This document shows positions 9,506 through 17,350 of a DNA stretch of 64,000 bases, in pieces. This stretch comes from an uncultured Bacteroides sp. (GTDB taxonomy: Bacteria; Bacteroidota; Bacteroidia; Bacteroidales; Bacteroidaceae). Within the stretch, counting starts at the first letter, position 1. Each line of letters opens with the position of its first letter. The DNA lies in assembly GCA_944322285.1 (NCBI GenBank), contig CALUOR010000005.1:50763-114762 (forward strand), read 5' to 3'. The notes under the pieces were generated by a model. That model worked only from the letters and a program-made list of their open reading frames with translations. It made no database searches and was not told where the DNA came from. Made by a program: the position numbers and the translations under genes.

Positions 9506-10542
9506 AACAGGTCTTTCGGATAAATCAGTTCGTTGCGAGGAATAAAGTTCTTCACTCTTTTGCCTATCACTTGAGCACGATCAGTCCATTTATAGCCATC
9601 ACCAGGACTGAGTAAGTGCAAGTCCTCTTCCTTCACCATATCTCCCGGTTGCAAATCACGACGTGTAGCAATGGAACGCTCCAATTTCACACGAGCAGCA
9701 GCTACGGCAGGTTCTATATAAAGTTCTTCTCGGCCCAGCCAACGTTCAGCCAGACGAATATCACGTATCATGCGGTTCACCCCATCAGGACCTAATGAGC
9801 CCTGTTGGTCAGTCCCCTTCATACGACGGTCAATGGTAATGTGCTTCTCTACGATCTCAGCACCCAAAGCCACGGCAGCCACCGGTGCGGCAATACCGAT
9901 TGTATGGTCCGAGAAGCCGATGGTGTACTGCCCGTAATGCCGTTTCAAGTAAGTGATGGTAAGCAGGTTCAGATTATCCGGTGCTGTAGGATATTGCGAC
10001 ACACAATGCAGAATGGCGATTTGGTCATGATAGCGTGTGATAACTTCCAAAGCGTCATCCAGTTCCTTCTGCCCTGCCATACCGGTAGAAAGAATGACAG
10101 GTATACGTGTCTCTGCCATAGCCTCCAGCAGAGGCAAATTGGTCAAGTCACGACTGGCCACCTTCAACCGGTCCGGTGTAAAAAGCTTCAGCAACGAGAG
10201 GCAACCGGGCGAGCAAAGCGTTTCCACAAAATCCAATCCTAAAGACTTCGCATGTTTGTACACTTCGAAGTGCTCCTCATCCGTCAATTCCAGCTTTGCA
10301 CGATGCTCGCCATAGGTACGGCCGAACGAATTAGGCGAGTCATAAGGCCGGTTCATTTGTGAGTCTGTCAATTCCTCGTTGAGATCGCGTTTGGTCATCT
10401 TCACGGCATCCATCGGACGCAGGTCTAAGTTAAAAGCATCTTCATGCACCGGACGTGACACCAAGTCCACAATCAGCTTAGCCAAATCGACAGACCCATT
10501 GTGGTTCTGCCCTATTTCTCCTATAATATATGTATGGTTCAT
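9502..10542 (-). CDS. neuB: NeuB-family nonulosonic acid synthase
   Basis: The 346-aa protein condenses phosphoenolpyruvate with an aminohexose, mannose or their 6-phosphates to form a sialic-acid-like nine-carbon acid. It begins YIIGEIGQNHNGSVDLAK, the NeuB signature, contains the barrel segments VILSTGMAG, ILHCVSQYP and IGFSDHT, and VEKHITIDRRMKGTDQ near residue 240. It ends with a SAF (antifreeze-like) domain (SIATRRDLQPGDMV...GKRVK). It starts at 10542, just beside a TIR element. Whether the product is Neu5Ac, KDN or legionaminate-like cannot be told from sequence alone; no epimerase is seen here. Confidence 0.85.
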   Translation of the reverse strand: MNHTYIIGEIGQNHNGSVDLAKLIVDLVSRPVHEDAFNLDLRPMDAVKMTKRDLNEELTDSQMNRPYDSPNSFGRTYGEHRAKLELTDEEHFEVYKHAKSLGLDFVETLCSPGCLSLLKLFTPDRLKVASRDLTNLPLLEAMAETRIPVILSTGMAGQKELDDALEVITRYHDQIAILHCVSQYPTAPDNLNLLTITYLKRHYGQYTIGFSDHTIGIAAPVAAVALGAEIVEKHITIDRRMKGTDQQGSLGPDGVNRMIRDIRLAERWLGREELYIEPAVAAARVKLERSIATRRDLQPGDMVKEEDLHLLSPGDGYKWTDRAQVIGKRVKNFIPRNELIYPKDLL

Positions 10543-10547
10543 TGTAT

Positions 10548-10746
10548 AAATGGGAATTTAGTTTTAGGCACGGATTACACGGATTACATGGATTTTTAAG
10601 AAAATCTCTTGTATTTGTCATTCTGAGCGAAGCGAAGAATCTCCCGAACGCACTAGGAGATGCTTCACTACGTTCAGCTTGACAAAAGAAATCCGTGACC
10701 AATCCGTGAAATCCGTGCCTAAAAACAACCTGATAAATTATCATTT
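10548..10746. repeat. TIR element, copy 2 (199 bp)
   Basis: Starts AAATGGGAATTTA and ends TAAATTATCATTT. It has the same CACGGATTACACGG-type arms as copies 1 and 5, but the centre is replaced by a different palindrome of the GAGCGAAGCGAAGAATCTC type (about 10617-10685). The right end contains the TGA stop of the cytidylyltransferase gene, so the element sits inside an otherwise tightly packed operon. Confidence 0.75.
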
Positions 10747-11490
10747 CTCATTCTTCTTAATATTCTCCCGCATCCTTTCCAAATACTCTGAACGAGCATC
10801 TACCGTCTGCAACAAAGCAGGAAGACTATGGTCTGTTCCTTCGTACCACTCAGTATAAAGAGCAGCCAGCAAGCTGAAGTCATCCGGTGTATCAAGGGTA
10901 AAGCGTAAGTCTTGCCGCTCTTCCAACTCGGCAGGCAAAGGAAGCAGCCGCACACTAAAAGCTTCCGGATGCGTGTACAGATAGATAGTGACATGCTCAT
11001 GATAGAGCTGTTCATCGGTCAGCGAAGCCGCACGGCGCAAAGCATCCAGTGTAGTCAGCTCAGCAAACAATCCGATGTGCGACTTGATAGTAGGCCGTCC
11101 GTCTGGCCATCCAAACGCGACATAATCCGCCGGTTGGCAAGAATGCGCTTTGAAGAGCGTGCAAAAAGAATCTGCCCGAAGGAACGGATTATCCGAGCAC
11201 ACTCGTATCAGGCGGTCTATTCCAAAGTGTTCGGCCGCCCCGATAAAACGTCCCAGCACATCGTCCTCGCTGCCCCGGTAGCAATCCACCGTCATCTGTC
11301 GTGCCACTTCGGCCAGCACATCGTCTTGAGCACGCGTAGTAGTAGCCAAGACAATGGGCACACCGGGACAAACCGCGCGTATTCCTTCTATCTGGATGTC
11401 AATAATACGTTTCTCTCCATAAAAAGGTAACAGTATCTTGCCCGGCAGACGTGTAGAACCGGTACGCGCCTGTATGATGATTCCATCCAT
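10741..11490 (-). CDS. CMP-sugar-type cytidylyltransferase (SpsF/NeuA-like)
   Basis: A 249-aa nucleotidyltransferase of the CTP_transf_3 family. The N-terminal IIQARTGSTRLPGKILLP is the glycine-rich nucleotide-binding loop of the SpsF/acylneuraminate cytidylyltransferase group. The segments CYRGSEDDVLGRF and RVCSDNPFL are also family-typical. Beside the neuB-like synthase and the KdsC-like phosphatase it most likely makes the CMP-activated nonulosonate. Its ATG is 1 nt from the GH28 stop upstream, so the genes are co-transcribed. The stop lies within TIR element copy 2. Confidence 0.75.
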   Translation of the reverse strand: MDGIIIQARTGSTRLPGKILLPFYGEKRIIDIQIEGIRAVCPGVPIVLATTTRAQDDVLAEVARQMTVDCYRGSEDDVLGRFIGAAEHFGIDRLIRVCSDNPFLRADSFCTLFKAHSCQPADYVAFGWPDGRPTIKSHIGLFAELTTLDALRRAASLTDEQLYHEHVTIYLYTHPEAFSVRLLPLPAELEERQDLRFTLDTPDDFSLLAALYTEWYEGTDHSLPALLQTVDARSEYLERMRENIKKNEK

Positions 11491-11491
11491 G

Positions 11492-12835
11492 TTACAGTTC
11501 CTTCCCGTTCACTTTCACGTTCTTCACTTTCACTCCGTCAATGCATTCTTGCAGGCTGACACCAGTTTTTTCGGCACGGAGGTTCAAATTTTCAAACGTA
11601 AAGTCCGATAGTTTATACTGGTCATCGGCACGGTCGATGTTGAAAGCGGTTTGGCAATCAATGTCAATATCACGCATCGCGATGTGGCTAGAGTAAGAAT
11701 AAGGGATGTCCTTGCGGCCCTTCAAGTCAAAGAATTGTGTCCAAGGCTTCACGTACAGCAAGTTGGTCACATTTCCCGTAATACCTTCCACGGTGATGTA
11801 TTCATAGTTTTGCGGCGTGTCCGGACGCATCTTCAGCCACAGCAGACGTTGTGCCTGATCCACTTGGATGCGACGCAATACTATGTTGCGGTTATGGATG
11901 GACTCGCTACCACAAGTCAACGCACTATGACAGAAACCATACGTACAGTCTTCTATGATAACGTTGCGGTTGGCGCCATTATTAACCGTGTCCTGATCAG
12001 CCCAAGGGCCTTTACCTCCCTTCAGGGCAATGGCATCATCGTTCACAGAGATATAGCAGTTTTTCACCAATACATTGGTGCATACATCAATGTCGATGGC
12101 ATCGCTACTGGGTGCTTTCACCGGTGCTTTCGGGGCGAAGATATGCAGATTCATCAACTTCACGTCCTGACAACGGTAGAGGTGTGTCGTCCAGAAAGGC
12201 GAGTTCATCAGACGAACACCCGTTATCTGTACGTCTTTAGAGTCGGCTATGAAGAGCAGACGCGGACGTAATTCCTCCAAATTGGTGCATTTAGGATTCA
12301 CCTGCCGACGCAGCCAGAAAGATTTCCAATAACGCAAGCCATTGCCATTCACCGTACCTTTGCCGGTCAGGGTAAATCCATCCACCCCGATGGCATTCAC
12401 CAAGGCGGCAAAATATTTCAGGTTCTGTCCTTCCATGCGCGTGTCTATCACGGCAAAGTTGCTGATGTCATCGCTTCCTTTCAACGTACCGTCCACCTGC
12501 AAGTGCGTGCCCGGCTTAAAGAAAAGCGAGCCGCTCAGATACACTCCTCCGGCAGGAATGCGAATCACTCCTCCTCCATTCTCTGCTGCCAGGTCTATCA
12601 CCTTCTGTATCTCTTGGGTTTGTACCAAGGTACTGTCATTCTTCACCCCATATTGTGTAATGTCATACACCTTGCCCAAAGTTTCTACGCTTCGTGCCGT
12701 GTAATCCGCAAACCATGCCGGGATGGGTGTTCCGTCAGGAAATACCTCTTGTGCGCAAAGGCCGGCCGGAGCCATGCTTGCCATCAATAATGCGAGCCCC
12801 AAGCTCAATCGTCTGTGCTTCTTCATCTTGTCCAT
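11492..12835 (-). CDS. Glycoside hydrolase family 28 (polygalacturonase-like)
   Basis: A 447-aa secreted protein with a signal peptide (cleavage near AGLCAQ, about residue 29) and a right-handed beta-helix. The GH28 catalytic motifs are present: SSDAIDID, SVNDDAIALKGG with paired aspartates, and CGSES. The family hydrolyses polygalacturonan or rhamnogalacturonan side linkages in the periplasm or on the cell surface. It is odd to find it between ribD and a nucleotidyltransferase in a nonulosonate operon rather than in a pectin utilisation locus with a SusCD pair. The start could also be the fourth codon (12826). Confidence 0.85.
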   Translation of the reverse strand: MDKMKKHRRLSLGLALLMASMAPAGLCAQEVFPDGTPIPAWFADYTARSVETLGKVYDITQYGVKNDSTLVQTQEIQKVIDLAAENGGGVIRIPAGGVYLSGSLFFKPGTHLQVDGTLKGSDDISNFAVIDTRMEGQNLKYFAALVNAIGVDGFTLTGKGTVNGNGLRYWKSFWLRRQVNPKCTNLEELRPRLLFIADSKDVQITGVRLMNSPFWTTHLYRCQDVKLMNLHIFAPKAPVKAPSSDAIDIDVCTNVLVKNCYISVNDDAIALKGGKGPWADQDTVNNGANRNVIIEDCTYGFCHSALTCGSESIHNRNIVLRRIQVDQAQRLLWLKMRPDTPQNYEYITVEGITGNVTNLLYVKPWTQFFDLKGRKDIPYSYSSHIAMRDIDIDCQTAFNIDRADDQYKLSDFTFENLNLRAEKTGVSLQECIDGVKVKNVKVNGKEL

Positions 12836-12860
12836 TTATTTATTATTTACTATTCATTAT

Positions 12861-13868
12861 TTATTTGTGATACCTCGTCAGGGCATTTTCATAGATTCTA
12901 TATTCATGGCCGAAATGTCTCTCCCGCCTACAGAGCAGATGCGCCGGTAAGACGGGGGCTTCTACTCCATCGCCCAAGCAGGGCGGGGCTTCTTCCACCC
13001 TAATTTCATCCCACCATCCGCCATTGATGAAGCTTTGCAGCAGCTTGGCTCCACCTTCCACCAGTAACGATTGCAATCCTCTGCCATACAAGTCTGTCAA
13101 TATGGCCGGAAGATCTTGTGTGTCGTAGGTCAAGGTCGGCTGGTTATCCTCAAAAAGGTGCAAACCGGCAGGCAACCGGTGTTTACTGTCGACTACGACC
13201 CGCACCGGCCAGGGTCCCGCCCAAGCCCTAACGTCCAAACGCGGATTGTCCAGCCGGGCCGTATCCGTCCCCACCATAATGGCCGCATGTTCCGCCCTTT
13301 GCTTATGCACCAGCATCTGTGTGCAGGCGTTGGAAAGCCGGACGGGTGTTTCTCCTTCCCCTCTCCGATGGTCTATATAACCATCCGCACTCTGCGCCCA
13401 CTTCAACGTAATGTAAGGACGCTTGCAGGTATGGAACGTAATGAACCGGCGTATCAGCTCCCGGCATTCATCCTCCAGCACACCGACCACGACCTCACGT
13501 CCCGCCTGCCTCAGTTTTTCAATGCCTCGTCCGTCCACCTTCGGGAAAGGGTCCTGACATCCTACCACAATACGCCGGATTCCCTTTTCCACAATCAGGT
13601 CCGCACATGGAGGTGTTTTGCCATAATGGGCACAAGGCTCTAAGCTGACATAAATCGTAGCTTCGGGCAACAATTCCGGCCGACGGACGGAACGTATGGC
13701 ATTCACCTCGGCATGAGCTTGTCCGCACCGGGCATGGTAGCCTTCTCCGATAATACGCCCTTGGTGCACAACGACCGCCCCTACCATTGGATTGGGAGGT
13801 GCGCCACATTTGCCATTACGGGCCAATTGGATGCAACGCCGCATGTATTTTTCATCATCATTTTCCAT
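12861..13868 (-). CDS. ribD: Bifunctional riboflavin deaminase/reductase RibD
   Basis: The 335-aa protein carries two steps of riboflavin synthesis on the pyrimidine intermediate. The N-terminal deaminase domain has the zinc motifs HAEVNAI and EPCAHYGKTPPC. The C-terminal half is the NADPH-dependent reductase domain (YITLKWAQSADGYI, MVGTDTARLDNPRL, LLVEGGAKLLQSF). It is divergent from prmC with a 51-bp gap and 25 bp upstream of the GH28 gene, so it may head the minus-strand transcript. Confidence 0.95.
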   Translation of the reverse strand: MENDDEKYMRRCIQLARNGKCGAPPNPMVGAVVVHQGRIIGEGYHARCGQAHAEVNAIRSVRRPELLPEATIYVSLEPCAHYGKTPPCADLIVEKGIRRIVVGCQDPFPKVDGRGIEKLRQAGREVVVGVLEDECRELIRRFITFHTCKRPYITLKWAQSADGYIDHRRGEGETPVRLSNACTQMLVHKQRAEHAAIMVGTDTARLDNPRLDVRAWAGPWPVRVVVDSKHRLPAGLHLFEDNQPTLTYDTQDLPAILTDLYGRGLQSLLVEGGAKLLQSFINGGWWDEIRVEEAPPCLGDGVEAPVLPAHLLCRRERHFGHEYRIYENALTRYHK

Positions 13869-13919
13869 CTTCCTGTTTTCGTATTTACGCTACATTGTTT
13901 ATTTTTGCCTTCCAAAACA

Positions 13920-14774
13920 ATGACGCTCATGAATAAACCAATCTCCCCTGCCCTCATCCGCCAACGACTGCAAGCCCATTACGAGGCTGGTGAGGCCGCC
14001 TGGCTGGCACGTATCGTATGCAACGAAATGTTAGACCAGCCCCTGACGGACTTTTATTTGGGCAAAGATATAGTTTTATCCGCAAATAAAGAAATAGAAT
14101 TGGAAAACATTCTGACACGTTTGTGTCAATACGAGCCAATCCAATACATTCAAGGCAAAGCACGCTTTCTGGGACGTGACTTCCACGTGGCTCCCGGCGT
14201 GCTGATTCCCCGTCCTGAAACCGAAGAATTGGTGGAACGGATTGCGCGTGAAGCTCCGGCGGGAACGCATGTCTTGGACATAGGTTCGGGAAGTGGCTGC
14301 ATATCCGTCTCTTTGGCCTTGACTATTCCTCGCGGAGTGGTGACAGCATGGGACATCTCCGCTGAAGCCCTCGACATAGCCCGTGGCAATGCCCGGAGTT
14401 TGGGAGCAGAAGTGCGCTTTGTGCAATGCGACGCATTGACGGTGCAGCCAGATGCGAACGAACATTATGACATGATAGTCAGCAATCCGCCTTACGTGAC
14501 CGAGCGTGAACGGGCAACCATGCGCCCGAATGTCTTGGAGTGGGAGCCCTCCTTGGCCTTGTTCGTGCCGGACAATGACCCTTTACGTTTCTACCGACGC
14601 ATAGCGGACTTAGGACGCCGGCTGCTGACACCGGGCGGCAGACTCTACTTTGAGATAAACCAAGCATACGGAAAAGCCATGGCAAGCATGTTGCACGAAT
14701 ACGGCTATACCGCTATACATATAGAGAAAGACATGTACGGCAACGACCGCTTTGCCCTCTGTCAGAAGGATTAA
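13920..14774 (+). CDS. prmC: Release-factor glutamine methyltransferase PrmC (HemK)
   Basis: PrmC methylates the GGQ glutamine of release factors RF1 and RF2. The start is taken at ATG 13920 (284 aa); 13929 is an alternative. The earlier in-frame ATG would overlap ribD. The helical N-terminal domain is followed by a SAM-binding motif (VLDIGSGSGCISVSLAL) and the substrate-binding NPPY motif in IVSNPPYVTE. Its TAA stop (14772-14774) overlaps by two bases the stop of the small minus-strand gene it converges on. Confidence 0.93.
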   Translation: MTLMNKPISPALIRQRLQAHYEAGEAAWLARIVCNEMLDQPLTDFYLGKDIVLSANKEIELENILTRLCQYEPIQYIQGKARFLGRDFHVAPGVLIPRPETEELVERIAREAPAGTHVLDIGSGSGCISVSLALTIPRGVVTAWDISAEALDIARGNARSLGAEVRFVQCDALTVQPDANEHYDMIVSNPPYVTERERATMRPNVLEWEPSLALFVPDNDPLRFYRRIADLGRRLLTPGGRLYFEINQAYGKAMASMLHEYGYTAIHIEKDMYGNDRFALCQKD

Positions 14775-14980
14775 CGCTGTGTCATCCGCTCATAAAATGT
14801 CTTGCCCGCATTTTCCGGATGTGCTCCTCCGCTCGTATCGGGCAAAGGAACAAGAAAAGCAGCCAATAACAATAGGATGACCACAAGGGCTACAAACGTG
14901 ATGCCTGTCCGTATCAACCGTGAAGGCACTTGCCCAATAACCTTCCGTACATTTTCGCTTCTTAATTCTATATTATCCAT
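14771..14980 (-). CDS. Small single-TM protein resembling the N-terminus of HlyD adaptors
   Basis: The 69-aa product (ATG at 14980) starts MDNIELRSENVRKVIGQVPS, which looks like the cytoplasmic N-terminus of Bacteroidetes HlyD-type membrane fusion proteins. One hydrophobic helix (about residues 32-53) follows, then only about 20 polar residues. The periplasmic coiled coil and barrel of HlyD are absent. It lies downstream of the C39 exporter with TIR element copy 3 between them. It is either a dedicated small partner of the exporter or a truncated hlyD; the native-looking polar tail and the stop placed exactly at the end of prmC do not decide between these. Confidence 0.6.
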   Translation of the reverse strand: MDNIELRSENVRKVIGQVPSRLIRTGITFVALVVILLLLAAFLVPLPDTSGGAHPENAGKTFYERMTQR

Positions 14981-14987
14981 ATCTGTA

Positions 14988-15154
14988 AAATGGGAATTTA
15001 GCGCGCGCAAGCGCGCTTTAAATTAAAAATGAAGAATTAAGAATGAAGAATACCATGCGGTATAAGAATGTGCTATAACAGCGCAGCCTAATTCTTCATT
15101 CATCATTCTTAATTCTTCATTCAAGCGGGGCTCCGCCCCGCTAAATTATCATTT
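14988..15154. repeat. TIR element, copy 3 (167 bp), with nested hairpins
   Basis: Bounded by AAATGGGAATTTA and TAAATTATCATTT. Inside are GCGCGCAAGCGCGC, then a long imperfect inverted repeat of GAAGAATTAAGAATGAAG type (15026-15049 with 15091-15122) around a core ending GCGCAGCCTA, then GCGGGGCTCCGCCCCGC. The arms and core recur without these outer ends at 57447-57535. The right end overlaps the stop codon of the C39 ABC transporter gene. Confidence 0.75.
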
Positions 15155-17349
15155 CACCCTCCCAACTCTAACTGATTCTTTACCAAACGGTAATACGCTC
15201 CTTGGGCCGCTACCAATTCCTCATGGCAGCCTGTTTCCACAATGCGTCCCCTGTCTATCACGACTATCTGGTCCGCATGACGCACCGTACTGAGGCGATG
15301 GGCCACTATCACCACCGTCCTTCCCCGATAAAAGTCCGCCAGATTCTCCACGATGGCACGTTCGTTATTGGCATCTAAGGAATTGGTAGCCTCATCCAAG
15401 AAAATGTAGCGCGGATGTTTATACACCGCACGGGCTATCAAGATGCGTTGCTTTTGTCCTTGACTCAGCCCCACGCCGTCTTGTCCTATCAGCGTGTTGT
15501 AACCTAAAGGCAAGCGGCGAATAAAGTCATCAATGCAGGCGATGCGTGCAGCTTCCAGCATGCGTGCCTGGTCTATTTCCCCGTCATCCACGGCAATGTT
15601 CCGCGCGATGCTTTCCGAGAAGATAACCCCGTCTTGCATCACCACTCCGCATTGCCTGCGCCACCACTTCTTGTTGAAACTATCTAAGTTCTCCGTGCCG
15701 AGGTCTATCTCTCCACCCAGTACCGGGTAATAACCCAGCAGCAACTTGACAATCGTTGTTTTTCCGCTTCCGCTGGCTCCCACAATGGCTGTCACCTGCC
15801 CTTCGGGGATGATAAAATCTACATCGTCCAACGTCTTTTGCAGGGCGTGCGGGTCATACTTAAAGTCTACATGCCGCAGGTGCAAACCACATTCCCCGGC
15901 AGGGAAAGCGCTCAACGCCTGCGGATTGTTTTCTTCATTCTCCATCTCGTGTATCTCGTTAATGCGTTCCAGACTGATTTTCACATCTTGCAGGGAGTAG
16001 ACAAACTGCATCAGCTGCTCGATGGGGGCGTTCAGCTGCCCGATAATGTATTGCACCGCCAGCATCATACCCAGCGTCATCTCTCCATGTATCACCGCTG
16101 TAGCCGCCACTACCGTAATGACGATGTTCTTCAGTTCGTTGATGAAAATGCTGCCCGCCTCCTGCGTCTGGCTCAGTTTCAGACTTTTCAGATTGGTTTC
16201 AAACAATTCCGTCTGCACATCCTCCCACTCCCAGCGGCGGCGTTGCTCGCAATCCTGCAGCTTGATTTCCTGCATGGAGGTGATGAAGCGGTACGTGCAG
16301 TTGTTGTTCTTCGCCTGATTCTCAAAATACAGATAGTCTATCTGTTTGCGCCGCCGCAGGAACAGGGCTATCCAGCCCGTATAGCACAAACTGCCAGCCA
16401 GAAAGATGAGGAAGATGCGCAGGTCGTATGTCCACAGCACCGCTCCGAACACCACAAAGCTCAGCAACGAGAACATCACGCTCAGGGTCTGCGTGGTGAG
16501 AAACTGTTCCACTCGCCGGTGGTCCGCCATACGTTGCAGCAAGTCGCCCATCAGCTTGGTGTCGAAAAACTGCATGGGCAGCTTCAGCAGCTTGATGAAG
16601 AAATCGCTCACCAAGGAGATGTTGATGCGCACGCTGATGTGCAGCAATATCCAGCGGCGGATAAAGTCCACCGTCGTACGACTCAGCACCAACATCAGCT
16701 GGCCTAACAGAATGAGATAGATAAAGCCGATATCCTGCTGCCGAATGCCTACGTCCACAATAGCTTGTGTCAGGAAAGGAAAGATGAGTTGCAGTACACA
16801 GCCCAAGAACAGCCCCAACACAATTTGCCCGAAATATCGGCGATATTGCTTGATGTAACCGAAAAGAAAACCGAACGAACGTTTCTCGCCTTTTTGTGTC
16901 CCTTCATTATGCTGATAAAAAGCGGGCGTAGGTTGCAGGAAGAGTGCGATGCCTCTCTCTTCCCCTTGCGCCTTCGTGCTCAGCCAATGCACTTTAAATT
17001 CGTCTTCCGTATAAGTCAGCAAGCCCTTGGCAGGGTCGGCGATGCAGTATTTCTTTCTTCTCTTTATTTTATAAAGAACCACAAAGTGATTTTGGTTCCA
17101 ATGGAGGATACAGGGGAGCGGAGCTTTACACAGCTGCTCTACGGCTACTTTTCCCGAAGTCGTTTGAAACCCCAACCGTTGCGCCGCCTGACTGATAGCC
17201 AGTAAAGACACTCCCTCTGTAGAAGCCATGCAGTAACCTGATAACATCTGACCGGAATATTCCCGGCCAAAATATTTGCAGACCATTTGCAGGCAGGTTA
17301 TGCCGCATTGCATGCTGTCATGCTGGATGTAGATAGGGAAAGGACCCAT
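15154..17349 (-). CDS. C39 peptidase-containing ABC exporter (bacteriocin/RiPP type)
   Basis: The 731-aa protein combines a leader peptidase with an exporter. Residues 1-130 are a C39 domain with the catalytic Cys in HDSMQCGITCLQM, the His in NHFVVLY and the Asp in ADPAKG. It would cleave after a double glycine. A six-helix membrane domain follows (about 165-440). The C-terminal ATPase has Walker A GASGSGKTT, signature LSQGQKQRILIARAV and Walker B IFLDEAT. The stop of this gene is inside TIR copy 3; its start is 1 nt from the stop of the outer-membrane protein gene. It is the expected exporter and processor of the double-glycine precursor at 21061. Confidence 0.93.
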   Translation of the reverse strand: MGPFPIYIQHDSMQCGITCLQMVCKYFGREYSGQMLSGYCMASTEGVSLLAISQAAQRLGFQTTSGKVAVEQLCKAPLPCILHWNQNHFVVLYKIKRRKKYCIADPAKGLLTYTEDEFKVHWLSTKAQGEERGIALFLQPTPAFYQHNEGTQKGEKRSFGFLFGYIKQYRRYFGQIVLGLFLGCVLQLIFPFLTQAIVDVGIRQQDIGFIYLILLGQLMLVLSRTTVDFIRRWILLHISVRINISLVSDFFIKLLKLPMQFFDTKLMGDLLQRMADHRRVEQFLTTQTLSVMFSLLSFVVFGAVLWTYDLRIFLIFLAGSLCYTGWIALFLRRRKQIDYLYFENQAKNNNCTYRFITSMQEIKLQDCEQRRRWEWEDVQTELFETNLKSLKLSQTQEAGSIFINELKNIVITVVAATAVIHGEMTLGMMLAVQYIIGQLNAPIEQLMQFVYSLQDVKISLERINEIHEMENEENNPQALSAFPAGECGLHLRHVDFKYDPHALQKTLDDVDFIIPEGQVTAIVGASGSGKTTIVKLLLGYYPVLGGEIDLGTENLDSFNKKWWRRQCGVVMQDGVIFSESIARNIAVDDGEIDQARMLEAARIACIDDFIRRLPLGYNTLIGQDGVGLSQGQKQRILIARAVYKHPRYIFLDEATNSLDANNERAIVENLADFYRGRTVVIVAHRLSTVRHADQIVVIDRGRIVETGCHEELVAAQGAYYRLVKNQLELGG

Positions 17350-17350
17350 T

